Assembly: GCA_900549135.1 (NCBI GenBank)
Contig: URNI01000025.1
Location: 1 to 20,626 of the forward strand
Reading direction: 5' to 3'
Origin: an uncultured Collinsella sp.
GTDB taxonomy: Bacteria > Actinomycetota > Coriobacteriia > Coriobacteriales > Coriobacteriaceae
Length of the DNA stretch: 20,626 bases
Part shown: positions 14,827-20,626 of the stretch, piece by piece
How positions within the stretch are numbered: position 1 is the stretch's first letter
How the letters are laid out: the number at the start of each line of letters is the position of its first letter
The notes under the pieces: model-generated
The model's database searches: none
Told to the model about the DNA's origin: nothing
Seen by the model: only the letters and a program-made list of their open reading frames with translations
Translations under genes and position numbers: made by a program

Positions 14827-15682
14827 ATTCGATGATGGTGCGGGGGTTTTGCTTGCGCATGGTGGCGAGCATGTGTTTGGGGACGGCGTGGACCATGCAG
14901 CTGCCGATAGTCGCGCTCGCGGCGGCCTTGGCCGCGTCACTGCCATTCTTGGTGGCATAGCTGTGACGGAAACGCTTGAGCATGGCGATGTCGTTGCCGC
15001 CGTCGCCGTAGACCGCGACCTCATCCTCGGCAATACCGTAGTAGCCCGCCAGCCAAGCCACACTCTCGCCCTTGTTGCACGCCACGTCCGTGATCTCGAA
15101 CATCACCGGATCGAACGGCGCGTTGACCACGCGGTCCGAGCGCTCGGCCAAATACGCCTTAAGGTCGCGCTCCAGCTCGGGTGAGGTCACGCGACAATTG
15201 ATCTTGCATACATCGTGACGCAAGATATCGCCGATCGACTGATCGAAATACTGCTCCTCGTGATACCCGCCACGTGCACGCATGCCGCGCATCACGATGC
15301 GCTTGACAGGACTGTCCTTTTTAAAGCCCGCCTGGTGCATCTCAAACGATCCGCTCGAGAACATGCCGTCAGGCGTGGAGCAGTCGAAGCAAATGTCCGG
15401 GAACGCCTTGAGCAGCTCCTCGGTAACCTGCGGGTCGATGGTCCAGGTCTTGAGCACTTCGCCATGGCTGTTGCGCACGATGGACCCATTGGAGCAGCAA
15501 GCGTCAAGCGCCAGGCCCGTAAAGCCATGCTCGCCGATTGGCAACGTCGAGCGCCCGGTCGCGGGAACCACATGCAGGCCAGCCTCGGTCAGCTCGCGAA
15601 TGGCACGGCGGATGGTCCCATCCGCCTCGTGCAGGGCGTTCAGCAGCGTTCCGTCTAAGTCACTCGCAAACATCTTGATCAT
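14825..15682 (-). CDS. HAD-superfamily phosphatase, Cof type
   Basis: This is a Cof-type (subfamily IIB) haloacid dehalogenase hydrolase, a cytoplasmic magnesium-dependent phosphatase that usually acts on sugar phosphates or similar small metabolites. The 285-residue product has the nucleophile motif SDLDGTLL (D8 nucleophile, D10 acid/base), motif II in PATGRS (near 42-47), a C2-type cap domain in the middle, and GDGGNDIAML (near 236-245) as motif IV. NKGESVAWLAGYYGI just before it is typical of Cof proteins. Two ATGs are possible, 15688 and 15682. The ribosome site AAGGAG fits 15682 better (ten bases against four), and MIKMFASDLDGT is the usual Cof start. It has its own promoter and ends in a palindromic repeat. 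The substrate is not predictable. Confidence 0.9.
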   Translation of the reverse strand: MIKMFASDLDGTLLNALHEADGTIRRAIRELTEAGLHVVPATGRSTLPIGEHGFTGLALDACCSNGSIVRNSHGEVLKTWTIDPQVTEELLKAFPDICFDCSTPDGMFSSGSFEMHQAGFKKDSPVKRIVMRGMRARGGYHEEQYFDQSIGDILRHDVCKINCRVTSPELERDLKAYLAERSDRVVNAPFDPVMFEITDVACNKGESVAWLAGYYGIAEDEVAVYGDGGNDIAMLKRFRHSYATKNGSDAAKAAASATIGSCMVHAVPKHMLATMRKQNPRTIIE

Positions 15683-15710
15683 GGGCATGCCTCTCCTTCG
15701 TCTGCACGAT

Positions 15711-15738
15711 ATTGTAGACGAGAACGGGCGCGCCCCAA
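15711..15738 (-). promoter_or_regulatory. Candidate promoter of the HAD gene
   Basis: TTGGGG (15733-15738) and TACAAT (15711-15716) on the minus strand are 16 bases apart. The -35 lies in the loop side of the PII terminator, so termination and initiation signals overlap. Confidence 0.4.
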
Positions 15739-15753
15739 GAGAGGCACGCCCGT
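15719..15753 (-). terminator. Terminator of the PII gene
   Basis: An 11-bp stem (15724-15734 with 15743-15753, one G-U pair), an 8-base loop and TTCTCGTCT on the minus strand. It lies 17 bases after the PII stop. Confidence 0.8.
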
Positions 15754-15769
15754 CAGGCGAAAGATTGTC

Positions 15770-16108
15770 CTACACCGCAGCGGGGCCGTGTTCGCCGGTA
15801 CGGATGCGGATAACCTCCTCGACCGGCTCGACCCAGATCTTGCCATCGCCGACGGCTCCGGTGCGTGCGGCGTTGCAGATAATCTCGACAATGCCATCGA
15901 CATGTTCATCGGCGCAGATAAGGGTGAACTGTACCTTGGGAATCGTGTTGACGAGCAACTCGTTGCCGCGCACGTATTCCTTCCAGCCATGCTGTGCGCC
16001 GCAGCCCTGCACCTGGTTGATAGTCATACCGCGAACATCAGCAGCAAACAGCGCGTCTTTGAGAACCTCAAGCTTTTCCTGGCGCACGATAGCCGTGATC
16101 TTTTTCAT
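15770..16108 (-). CDS. PII nitrogen-regulatory protein (GlnB/GlnK family)
   Basis: PII proteins bind ATP/ADP and 2-oxoglutarate and report nitrogen status to partners such as the Amt channel. The 112-residue product has family length and begins MKKITAIVRQEKLEVLKDAL. The C-terminal PII signature is visible as TGAVGDGKIWV (83-93), followed by EPVEEVIRIRTGE with the nucleotide-contacting arginines R101 and R103. The T-loop reads EYVRGNELLVNTIPK. Position 51, the uridylylated tyrosine of enterobacterial PII, is leucine, so control by GlnD-type modification is not expected. The ATG at 16108 has GAGAGG seven to eight bases upstream. It lies downstream of amt on the same strand, the classical amt-glnK order, but with a 108-bp foldback element in the gap. 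Confidence 0.95.
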   Translation of the reverse strand: MKKITAIVRQEKLEVLKDALFAADVRGMTINQVQGCGAQHGWKEYVRGNELLVNTIPKVQFTLICADEHVDGIVEIICNAARTGAVGDGKIWVEPVEEVIRIRTGEHGPAAV

Positions 16109-16155
16109 AATGAATTCCTCTCTTCAATAAAAGAAATGAACCGCTCATTCATGTG

Positions 16156-16263
16156 GCACGGGTTTTCCAGGTGCCCGAGATTGCCCCGAAAGAGGAGCGC
16201 CGCGTACTTCGGTACGCAAGCGACGGTTTGAGGGGCAAGGTCGGGTGCCTGGGAAAGCCGTGC
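16156..16263. repeat. 108-bp foldback element with a UUCG-capped inner hairpin between amt and PII
   Basis: Paired blocks from outside in are: GCACGG (16156-16161) with CCGTGC (16258-16263); a 12-bp block (16167-16178 with 16241-16252, two G-U pairs); GCCCC (16183-16187) with GGGGC (16232-16236); and GCGTAC-TTCG-GTACGC (16202-16217). Read on the plus strand the last is the very stable C(UUCG)G tetraloop. The element ends 3 bases after the amt stop. It may be a REP/MITE-like insertion that also weakens read-through into PII, or a structured RNA. Confidence 0.75.
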
Positions 16264-16265
16264 TG

Positions 16266-17543
16266 CTAATCGAGCCCAGAGAACGAAGGATACGCGCTCT
16301 CGCCGTGCTGACTCGCATCCAGGCCCAGCGCCTCGTCCGCCTCGTCCACACGCAGGCTGCCGTGGAGCAGCGCCTTGACCACTGCGGCGATCACCAAATC
16401 GAGCACCAGCACAATAGCAACCGTCACCACAATGCCCAAAATCTGCGAGATGAGCAGCGACACGTCGCCCGTGTAGAACAGACCACCCTTACCGGTCCAC
16501 GAGAGCTCCGGCACACAGAACAGGCCCGTGAGCACGCCGCCCAAGATGCCGCCGATACCGTGGCAACCGAACGCGTCGAGCGCATCGTCGTAGCCGAACT
16601 TGGTCTTAAGATGGCTGATGGCCAAGTAGCAGACGGGCGACACGATCAGGCCCATAACCAGCGCTGCCCACGGCTCGACAAAGCCCGCGCCGGGCGTGAC
16701 CACCACAAGGCCCGCAACCAGACCGGTGCTGGCGCCCACCAGCGTGGGGCGACCGGTGTGCACGCGCTCGACGGCAAGCCACGAGACCATGCCCGCCGCG
16801 CTGGCCGTCACGGTGTTGAAGATGGCAAGCGCCGCCACGGCGTCGGCCTTAAACTCGCTGCCGCCGTTAAAGCCAAACCAGCCAAACCAAAGCAGCCCGG
16901 CGCCCAACGCCACAAACGGCACGTTATGCGGACGGTAGCTCACCATGCCAAAGCCACGACGACGGCCAAGCATTAAGCAGAGGATCAGGCCGGTAAGACC
17001 GGACGAAATGTGCACCACGTCGCCGCCGGCAAAGTCGAGTGCACCGATGATGTCGCCGATAAAGGAGCCCTCGCCGCCCCACACCATGTGGGCAAGCGGC
17101 GCATAGACCACAAGCAGCCAAATGCCCAGGAAGGCCGCCATGGCACCAAACTTAACGCGGCCGGCCAGGCTGCCCGTGACGATAGCAGCAGTGATCATGG
17201 CAAACGCCATCTGAAAGGCGATGTTGATGATCTGAGGGTAGACGGCACCGTCCGCAGCATTGCCCTCGGCCGTCTGCAGCACATGGTTGAGCACCGGCAG
17301 GCACAGCAGCTGGTCGAAGCCGCCAATAAACGGGCTGGAACCGTCGCCGCCGTAGGCCAGCGACCAGCCGGCAACAATCCACAGCACACCAACCAGGCCA
17401 ATGGCGCCAAAGCACATAAGCATGGTGTTGATGACATTTTTGCGCCTGGACAGGCCGCCATAGAAAAACGCCAGACCCGGTGTCATTAAAAACACGAGCA
17501 TGGTGCAGATGAGCATAAACGTTGTCGACCCCGTATCGTACAT
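16266..17543 (-). CDS. amt: Ammonium transporter Amt
   Basis: Amt is an ammonium channel/transporter of the cytoplasmic membrane. The 425-residue product has about 11 membrane segments. Its DFAGGDVVHISSG signature carries the first pore histidine H178, and AFGCHGIGG carries the second, H328. F110 and F114 in AFQMAFAMIT fall in the Phe-gate region. The frame is open 73 codons further upstream, but that part is non-membrane and lacks a site. The ATG at 17543 follows GGGGGAG by four bases and starts directly with the first membrane segment. The C-terminal tail (LRVDEADEALGLDASQHGES) is the usual PII-responsive region. PII follows on the same strand after 157 bases. Phased repeats at 17668-17705, about 125-160 bases upstream, suggest nitrogen control. 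The gene has no signal peptide of its own. Confidence 0.95.
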   Translation of the reverse strand: MYDTGSTTFMLICTMLVFLMTPGLAFFYGGLSRRKNVINTMLMCFGAIGLVGVLWIVAGWSLAYGGDGSSPFIGGFDQLLCLPVLNHVLQTAEGNAADGAVYPQIINIAFQMAFAMITAAIVTGSLAGRVKFGAMAAFLGIWLLVVYAPLAHMVWGGEGSFIGDIIGALDFAGGDVVHISSGLTGLILCLMLGRRRGFGMVSYRPHNVPFVALGAGLLWFGWFGFNGGSEFKADAVAALAIFNTVTASAAGMVSWLAVERVHTGRPTLVGASTGLVAGLVVVTPGAGFVEPWAALVMGLIVSPVCYLAISHLKTKFGYDDALDAFGCHGIGGILGGVLTGLFCVPELSWTGKGGLFYTGDVSLLISQILGIVVTVAIVLVLDLVIAAVVKALLHGSLRVDEADEALGLDASQHGESAYPSFSGLD

Positions 17544-17667
17544 TCGCTCCCCCTTGATCGCATAAACGTTGTCGGCGCCCATAATGCGGCCGAGGGGCAA
17601 CTGGTGTAGACCAGATACGGCGTTGTTAAACGCAGCGTTGTCGAATGGAAACGGCGCCGCAATCTTG

Positions 17668-17705
17668 GAAACGGCGCGGCAACGGTCGCGAAACCAATGG
17701 GAAAC
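17668..17705. promoter_or_regulatory. Four GNAAC half-sites in 11-bp phase upstream of amt
   Basis: GAAAC (17668), GCAAC (17679), GAAAC (17690) and GAAAC (17701) are separated by exactly six bases each, a period of 11 bp. Another GAAAC lies at 17648. This matches the b-half of the actinobacterial GlnR site (GTNAC-n6-GNAAC), which OmpR-type regulators bind as 11-bp direct repeats. The position upstream of amt-PII fits. That this organism has such a regulator is inference. Confidence 0.45.
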
Positions 17706-17726
17706 GTGTAAATCAGGAGGCCATCT

Positions 17727-17837
17727 ATGCCCGCATTTCAAATCAGCTATATGCAGAGGCAAGGCAGTCCCAAGGCAGAGTCCGCATCAGATTCGTCCGT
17801 GATTCCCCTAGGGAAAACACGGCTAGGCGCTCTTTAG
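17727..17837 (+). CDS. Short 36-residue reading frame running into the palindrome array (possibly a truncated gene start)
   Basis: An ATG with an excellent ribosome site (AGGAGG six bases upstream) begins MPAFQISYMQRQGSPKAES and then reads through palindrome unit 1 to a TAG at 17835-17837 inside the first spacer. I do not recognise the peptide. The good initiation signal followed by repeat-derived codons suggests the 5' end of a former gene cut by insertion or recombination of the array. A real small peptide cannot be excluded. Confidence 0.3.
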   Translation: MPAFQISYMQRQGSPKAESASDSSVIPLGKTRLGAL

Positions 17838-17939
17838 CGTGTTTTCCCTAGGGGAATCACAGTCGGCGTCGGCAGTAGCGTGTTTTCCCTAGGGAGATCA
17901 CACCTGGGCGGAGCAGGGTGACGCCCCCTTAAGGAAAAC
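17799..17939. repeat. Array of CCTAGG-centred 22-bp palindromes, copy 1
   Basis: Units lie at 17799-17820, 17839-17860 and 17880-17901, with a decayed fourth at about 17918-17939. Consensus outline is GTG(A/T)TT, then YCCCTAGGGR, then AA(A/T)CAC. Unit 2 is the exact reverse complement of unit 1. Spacers are 18 and 19 bases, so centres are 40-41 bp apart, close to four helical turns. The first two spacers are identical to those of copy 2 at 19227-19368. Confidence 0.85.
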
Positions 17940-18012
17940 GAAGCTGACGACCATGTCAAAAAGCCATACCACGCAAAACAACCCTTAACAGCATCTCCTC
18001 CACTGCCCAACA

Positions 18013-18993
18013 CTACATATGAGGAGCGACTTTTGGCACACCGAAACGCCTCAGTAGGTGTTCGAGATAACCGTCCTCGTACACGCGACTAAATTGCACC
18101 CTCATGACCGGAATGCCCAGAGCCGTAATGTGCGACTCTCGTTGACGCTCTGCAACCAAGCGCCTTTGCATCTCTTTTCCCAGGCCGTCCGCACCAACGT
18201 ATTTGCCAAAACCATCGACCTCAATAATTAAGCGAAGCCCATTCGGCAACTCGTAGTACATATCGGCACGAATCGCACCGCCATCGATCGGGTCAACAAA
18301 CTCGGCTTGCAACATGGTCGGAGGAAGGTAACCCAGCGCGATAATCAATCCGCGCACGATGGATTCGCCGCCGCTTTCCGAAGCGCCATCGGCATAGCGC
18401 GCTACCATCTCAGCGCACAAGGCCCCAGAGCGACATCGCGCCAGCGCTTCAACATAGTCGCGATACTTTTGGATATCAAGCTTGCAGAACCGCAGGGCGC
18501 TATCAGCTATAGCCAGACCGTCTTCAAAAGAAGCAACAAGTGAGCAATCGAGCACCATCCGTTCTAGCGTCGTTCGTTTCACGGTGCCGTTTAGCTCGAT
18601 CTCATTTAGAGGGCACTCATGCCGATGGATTCCCGTACCGCACCTACCATGCGAGCGCCCACTAGCTACAAGATGAATTGTGTCCAGATATTTCTTCGAA
18701 ACCCAAAGTCCATGGTCAAGCGCAGCAGAAAAGGAGCAGACGGCCTCGTCAGGGTGCTCGTCGAGAAACGTATTTTGAACATAGCGCCAACGAACGCGCG
18801 GACTCGTCTTGAGCGCATCCCACGTGGAGGCGCGCATGAACATCCCGCTAAACGGACGCACGGCCACCCCTGCCGCTACGGCGCGACGAAGCGCTTCTCG
18901 ATCCGCCCTGGTTTTGGGCACTAGACAACGCTGCAAACGCTCCGCCCCATCAAGCTGTTCTTCAATCCTTTGCCGTGCGCTGGTATTCCTCAC
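18013..18993 (-). CDS. AbiEi/DUF559-like protein with a predicted PD-(D/E)XK nuclease domain
   Basis: The 326-residue product resembles actinobacterial AbiEi-like proteins carrying a DUF559/Vsr-type endonuclease domain. Residues 1-140 contain DREALRRAVAAGVAVRPFSG and SAALDHGLW, like AbiEi antitoxin cores. The nuclease-like part has GGESIVRGLIIALGY (E210), AIRADMYYELPNG (D244), LIIEVDGFGKY (E258, D260, K264) and a final strand PVMRVQFSRV, which fits a complete catalytic set. I start at GTG 18993, which has GGGAGGTGG in good position. The frame continues to TTG/ATG at 19200/19197 with only GAGG upstream, and those 69 residues look non-domain. No AbiEii-type toxin gene is adjacent. The gene is bracketed by two copies of the palindrome array, which suggests it arrived or was duplicated with them. 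Base composition is somewhat lower in GC than its neighbours. Confidence 0.75.
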   Translation of the reverse strand: MRNTSARQRIEEQLDGAERLQRCLVPKTRADREALRRAVAAGVAVRPFSGMFMRASTWDALKTSPRVRWRYVQNTFLDEHPDEAVCSFSAALDHGLWVSKKYLDTIHLVASGRSHGRCGTGIHRHECPLNEIELNGTVKRTTLERMVLDCSLVASFEDGLAIADSALRFCKLDIQKYRDYVEALARCRSGALCAEMVARYADGASESGGESIVRGLIIALGYLPPTMLQAEFVDPIDGGAIRADMYYELPNGLRLIIEVDGFGKYVGADGLGKEMQRRLVAERQRESHITALGIPVMRVQFSRVYEDGYLEHLLRRFGVPKVAPHM

Positions 18994-19226
18994 GAAAGCC
19001 ACCTCCCAATAGAGGCAGCATAGCCAAAAGGCGCCTTGCCAATCTCTTGCCATTAACTGACCAAAAGCTTGACGTATTGCTTGACGCCGCAGGTCAAAGA
19101 CGTCATCCTGGCGCGCACCACAACTACGTCGCTCGGTGAACGGTTGTCCTCGAGGTGCAGGCGGCAGTTTCCTTGCCCTCTCTAGGCCCTCTGGCATCAA
19201 TGACGCCTCGTAGCCTCAGTTCAAAC
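18994..19226. other. Leader region of the DUF559 gene
   Basis: It is open in the frame of the downstream gene, but I read it as untranslated because the strong ribosome site lies at 18998-19008. A CGTCAAGC direct repeat occurs near 19070-19090. No clear promoter was found. Confidence 0.4.
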
Positions 19227-19368
19227 GTGATTTCCCTAGGGGAAACACGGCTAGGCGCTCTTTAGCGTGTTTTCCCTAGGGGAATCACAGTCGGCGTCGG
19301 CAGTAGCGTGTTTTCCCTAAGGGAATCACTATTGGACAGAGCGATAAGGTGACTTCCCTAGGAAACAC
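19227..19368. repeat. Array of CCTAGG-centred palindromes, copy 2
   Basis: Units lie at 19227-19248, 19267-19288, 19308-19329 and a 20-base one at 19349-19368, with spacers of 18, 19 and 19 bases. The first three units and both spacers between them are the same as in copy 1, apart from a few substitutions inside units. This gives a direct repeat of about 103 bp, 1428 bp apart, that frames the DUF559 gene. Each unit is nearly self-complementary and can form a hairpin or a dyad protein site. Confidence 0.85.
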
Positions 19369-19400
19369 GCACTTGCAAGGCGCCTCTACGACTCCAGCTC

Positions 19401-20420
19401 TTAGCGCCGAAACAGCTCGTGGGCGCGGTCGCGGAGATTAGTTGCTCGGATGACGCCCTCGTAGCGGTTGATGCGCAAGCGCGGGAAGGCATTGAAGAAG
19501 CGCAGGTCGCGACGACTGAGTGACACACTCGGCACCGGACGGTTCGCGCGCCTGCCGGCACGGAGACGGGCAAGCGACGGACGCGGCATACTCGGCGCGG
19601 CATCGGCCACGCGGTGGGCGGCAAGCGCCAGGCCGCGAGCACCATCCGAGATAAACGTCGGCATCGAAGCCTTCTCACGAAGGGCATCGAGCGTTGCGTC
19701 GCCCAGCTCGGTCAGCCACGCGTTAACGGCACGGCTGCGGATATGCGTCTGCGCCACCGAGTCAATCGCCGAATCGGGAATACGTTCGAGCATGGAGTCA
19801 GACGCATCGGCAAGCGACTCATTGATGCGGTCGGCAAGGTCGGCACGCACACGCTCCAGCTGATCGGACAGGCGGCGCCAACTGGCCAAAGAGCATGCAG
19901 CGTCGACCATCATCGCGACCGCGACGATAAAGGCGGACAGCCGCACAATCAGCACCGGCAGATGGCCAAGCAGCCCCAGCAATGCCGGCTCCACTAAACG
20001 GCAAATGCACAGCGCACCCAGGCCAAACGCGCATGCCCAGTACAGGCAAATGCGTCCGTGCAAGTTAAACGGCAGGTGCGAGTAATCCCAAAAGCGAGCG
20101 CCCGTTGTTTTTTCCAACAGCACGCCTACGCTGTACTCAATCACGCTGCATACGAGCGCCGCGGCGACAAACTGGCTCGAGACATCCGGAATCCCGCGCA
20201 GCAAAAGCCAGCAGGCAATGCCGCCCGCGCCATAGATGGGGCAGCACGGCCCCAGCAAAAAGCCGCTGTTGGCAAAGCGTCCGTGGTTGAGCATGGCGCA
20301 GACCGTCGATTCCCATGCCCAACCGCAAAAACCGTAGAAGGCAAACGAGAGTACCAGCGCCGAGAGCGGACAGGCGGCAAGCGTCGCGTCGCCAAACGCC
20401 ATATCGATCGCGGTTTCCAC
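19401..20420 (-). CDS. CmpB-family (putative ABC-transporter type IV) membrane protein
   Basis: Residues 20-175 are a membrane domain of the ABC_trans_CmpB family (PF06541), whose members are often annotated as putative ABC transporter permeases although the function is not established. Typical elements are FAFYGFCGWAWES (26-38), FANSGFLLGPCCPIYGAGG (49-67), IEYSVGVLLEKTTGARFWDY (94-113) and FNLHGRICL (118-126). Hydrophobic segments lie near 20-40, 55-75, 84-104, 125-147 and 150-175. The rest is a soluble, helical tail with an Arg-rich end, unusually long for the family, perhaps for interaction with DNA, RNA or acidic lipids (inference). The start is GTG 20420 with GAGGG six bases upstream. 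It begins four bases after the HD gene stop, so the two are co-transcribed and probably translationally coupled. No ATP-binding subunit is nearby. Confidence 0.85.
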   Translation of the reverse strand: METAIDMAFGDATLAACPLSALVLSFAFYGFCGWAWESTVCAMLNHGRFANSGFLLGPCCPIYGAGGIACWLLLRGIPDVSSQFVAAALVCSVIEYSVGVLLEKTTGARFWDYSHLPFNLHGRICLYWACAFGLGALCICRLVEPALLGLLGHLPVLIVRLSAFIVAVAMMVDAACSLASWRRLSDQLERVRADLADRINESLADASDSMLERIPDSAIDSVAQTHIRSRAVNAWLTELGDATLDALREKASMPTFISDGARGLALAAHRVADAAPSMPRPSLARLRAGRRANRPVPSVSLSRRDLRFFNAFPRLRINRYEGVIRATNLRDRAHELFRR

Positions 20421-20423
20421 CGT

Positions 20424-20626
20424 CTACCCTCTCTTCTTTTCACTCGATGCTTTACTCACACTATCGTCCGTCTCGTCCTTGCGCGGCAGGCGGCCGGCGA
20501 CCGTCTCGCGCAGAGCACACCATTTATCTGTCAGACACACAATCCATGCCTCACGACACGTCGGCGGCACCGGCACCAGCGGAAACATATGCCGCACGAT
20601 AATATTCCGCTCGCGCGACGTCAGCT
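20424..20626 (-). CDS. HD-domain protein, C-terminal end (partial)
   Basis: The frame is open from the window edge to a TAG at 20424-20426, giving 66 residues of a C-terminus. LTSRERNIIVRHMFPLVPVP followed by REAWIVCLTDKWCALRET matches the end of HD-type metal-dependent phosphohydrolases, in which a late HM-P-L stretch and a V-x-x-L-x-D-K helix follow the HD core. The catalytic HD residues themselves lie outside the window. The last 20 residues are polar and lysine-rich. The stop is followed after three bases by the GTG of the CmpB-family gene, whose ribosome site lies inside this gene. The call rests on a short stretch. Confidence 0.6.
   Translation of the reverse strand, partial: LTSRERNIIVRHMFPLVPVPPTCREAWIVCLTDKWCALRETVAGRLPRKDETDDSVSKASSEKKRG

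Larger units (their letters stand above)
17544..18012. other. 469-bp intergenic region between amt and the DUF559 gene
   Basis: The region holds, in order, a possible amt promoter (TCTACA and CATTAT on the minus strand, 18 bases apart, near 17585-17620), the phased GNAAC repeats (17668-17705), a short rightward open frame with a strong ribosome site (17727-17837) and palindrome array copy 1 (17799-17939). The last 70 bases are AT-richer and show nothing. Confidence 0.6.

Noticed and set aside
17544..17762. 73-residue N-terminal extension of Amt
   Set aside because: It has no signal-peptide character and no ribosome site, and it covers the phased regulatory repeats. The ATG at 17543 starts at the first membrane segment with a good site.
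17799..17901. CRISPR array
   Set aside because: Repeats are palindromic and only 22 bp, spacers are 18-19 bases and identical in the two arrays, and no cas gene is near.
18994..19200. N-terminal 69-residue extension of the DUF559 protein
   Set aside because: A much better ribosome site (GGGAGGTGG) serves the GTG at 18993, and the extension does not look like part of the AbiEi-like domain.

Overview
The window is GC-rich and compact, with strong GGAGG-type ribosome binding sites and frequent GTG/TTG starts. The gene content suggests a strictly anaerobic gut actinobacterium of the Coriobacteriia, most likely Collinsella or a close relative: a giant 2-hydroxyacyl-CoA dehydratase activase, an OPT peptide transporter, a CmpB-type membrane protein, an AbiEi/DUF559 protein and an arylsulfotransferase remnant. 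That placement is inferred from gene families and style; no marker RNA gene is present.

Layout. Bases 1-3511 are a minus-strand housekeeping run: coaX, dCMP deaminase, a NifU-like Fe-S scaffold, lgt and the start of a polytopic membrane protein that leaves the window. A divergent intergenic region (3512-3703) separates it from a plus-strand OPT transporter, whose leader can be drawn as a pseudoknot. A plus-strand DUF389 membrane protein with an EF-hand-like loop follows. Then come, on the minus strand, an arylsulfotransferase 3' remnant, a 3-hydroxyacyl-CoA dehydrogenase-like gene, and a two-gene unit in which a TetR regulator precedes the 1593-residue activase fusion. Between TetR and a HAD hydrolase lies an intergenic module (14362-14826) with a 41-residue membrane peptide gene and a possible antisense RNA, bounded by two near-identical hairpin repeats. 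An amt-glnB pair follows, with a 108-bp foldback element between the two genes and 11-bp-phased repeats upstream. Next is an AbiEi/DUF559 nuclease-like gene flanked by two copies of an array of CCTAGG-centred palindromes. The window ends with a CmpB-family membrane protein and the 3' end of an HD-domain gene.

How the genes relate. lgt, coaX, the deaminase and the NifU-like protein are unconnected housekeeping functions. amt and PII form a classical ammonium uptake and sensing pair. TetR probably controls itself and the activase through palindromes just upstream of its start. No CRISPR array, tRNA, rRNA or intact transposase was seen.

The least explained material is intergenic: (i) the possible type I toxin-antitoxin-like module, (ii) the duplicated palindrome array around the DUF559 gene, (iii) the pseudoknot leader of the OPT gene, and (iv) three kinds of foldback or inverted-repeat elements.
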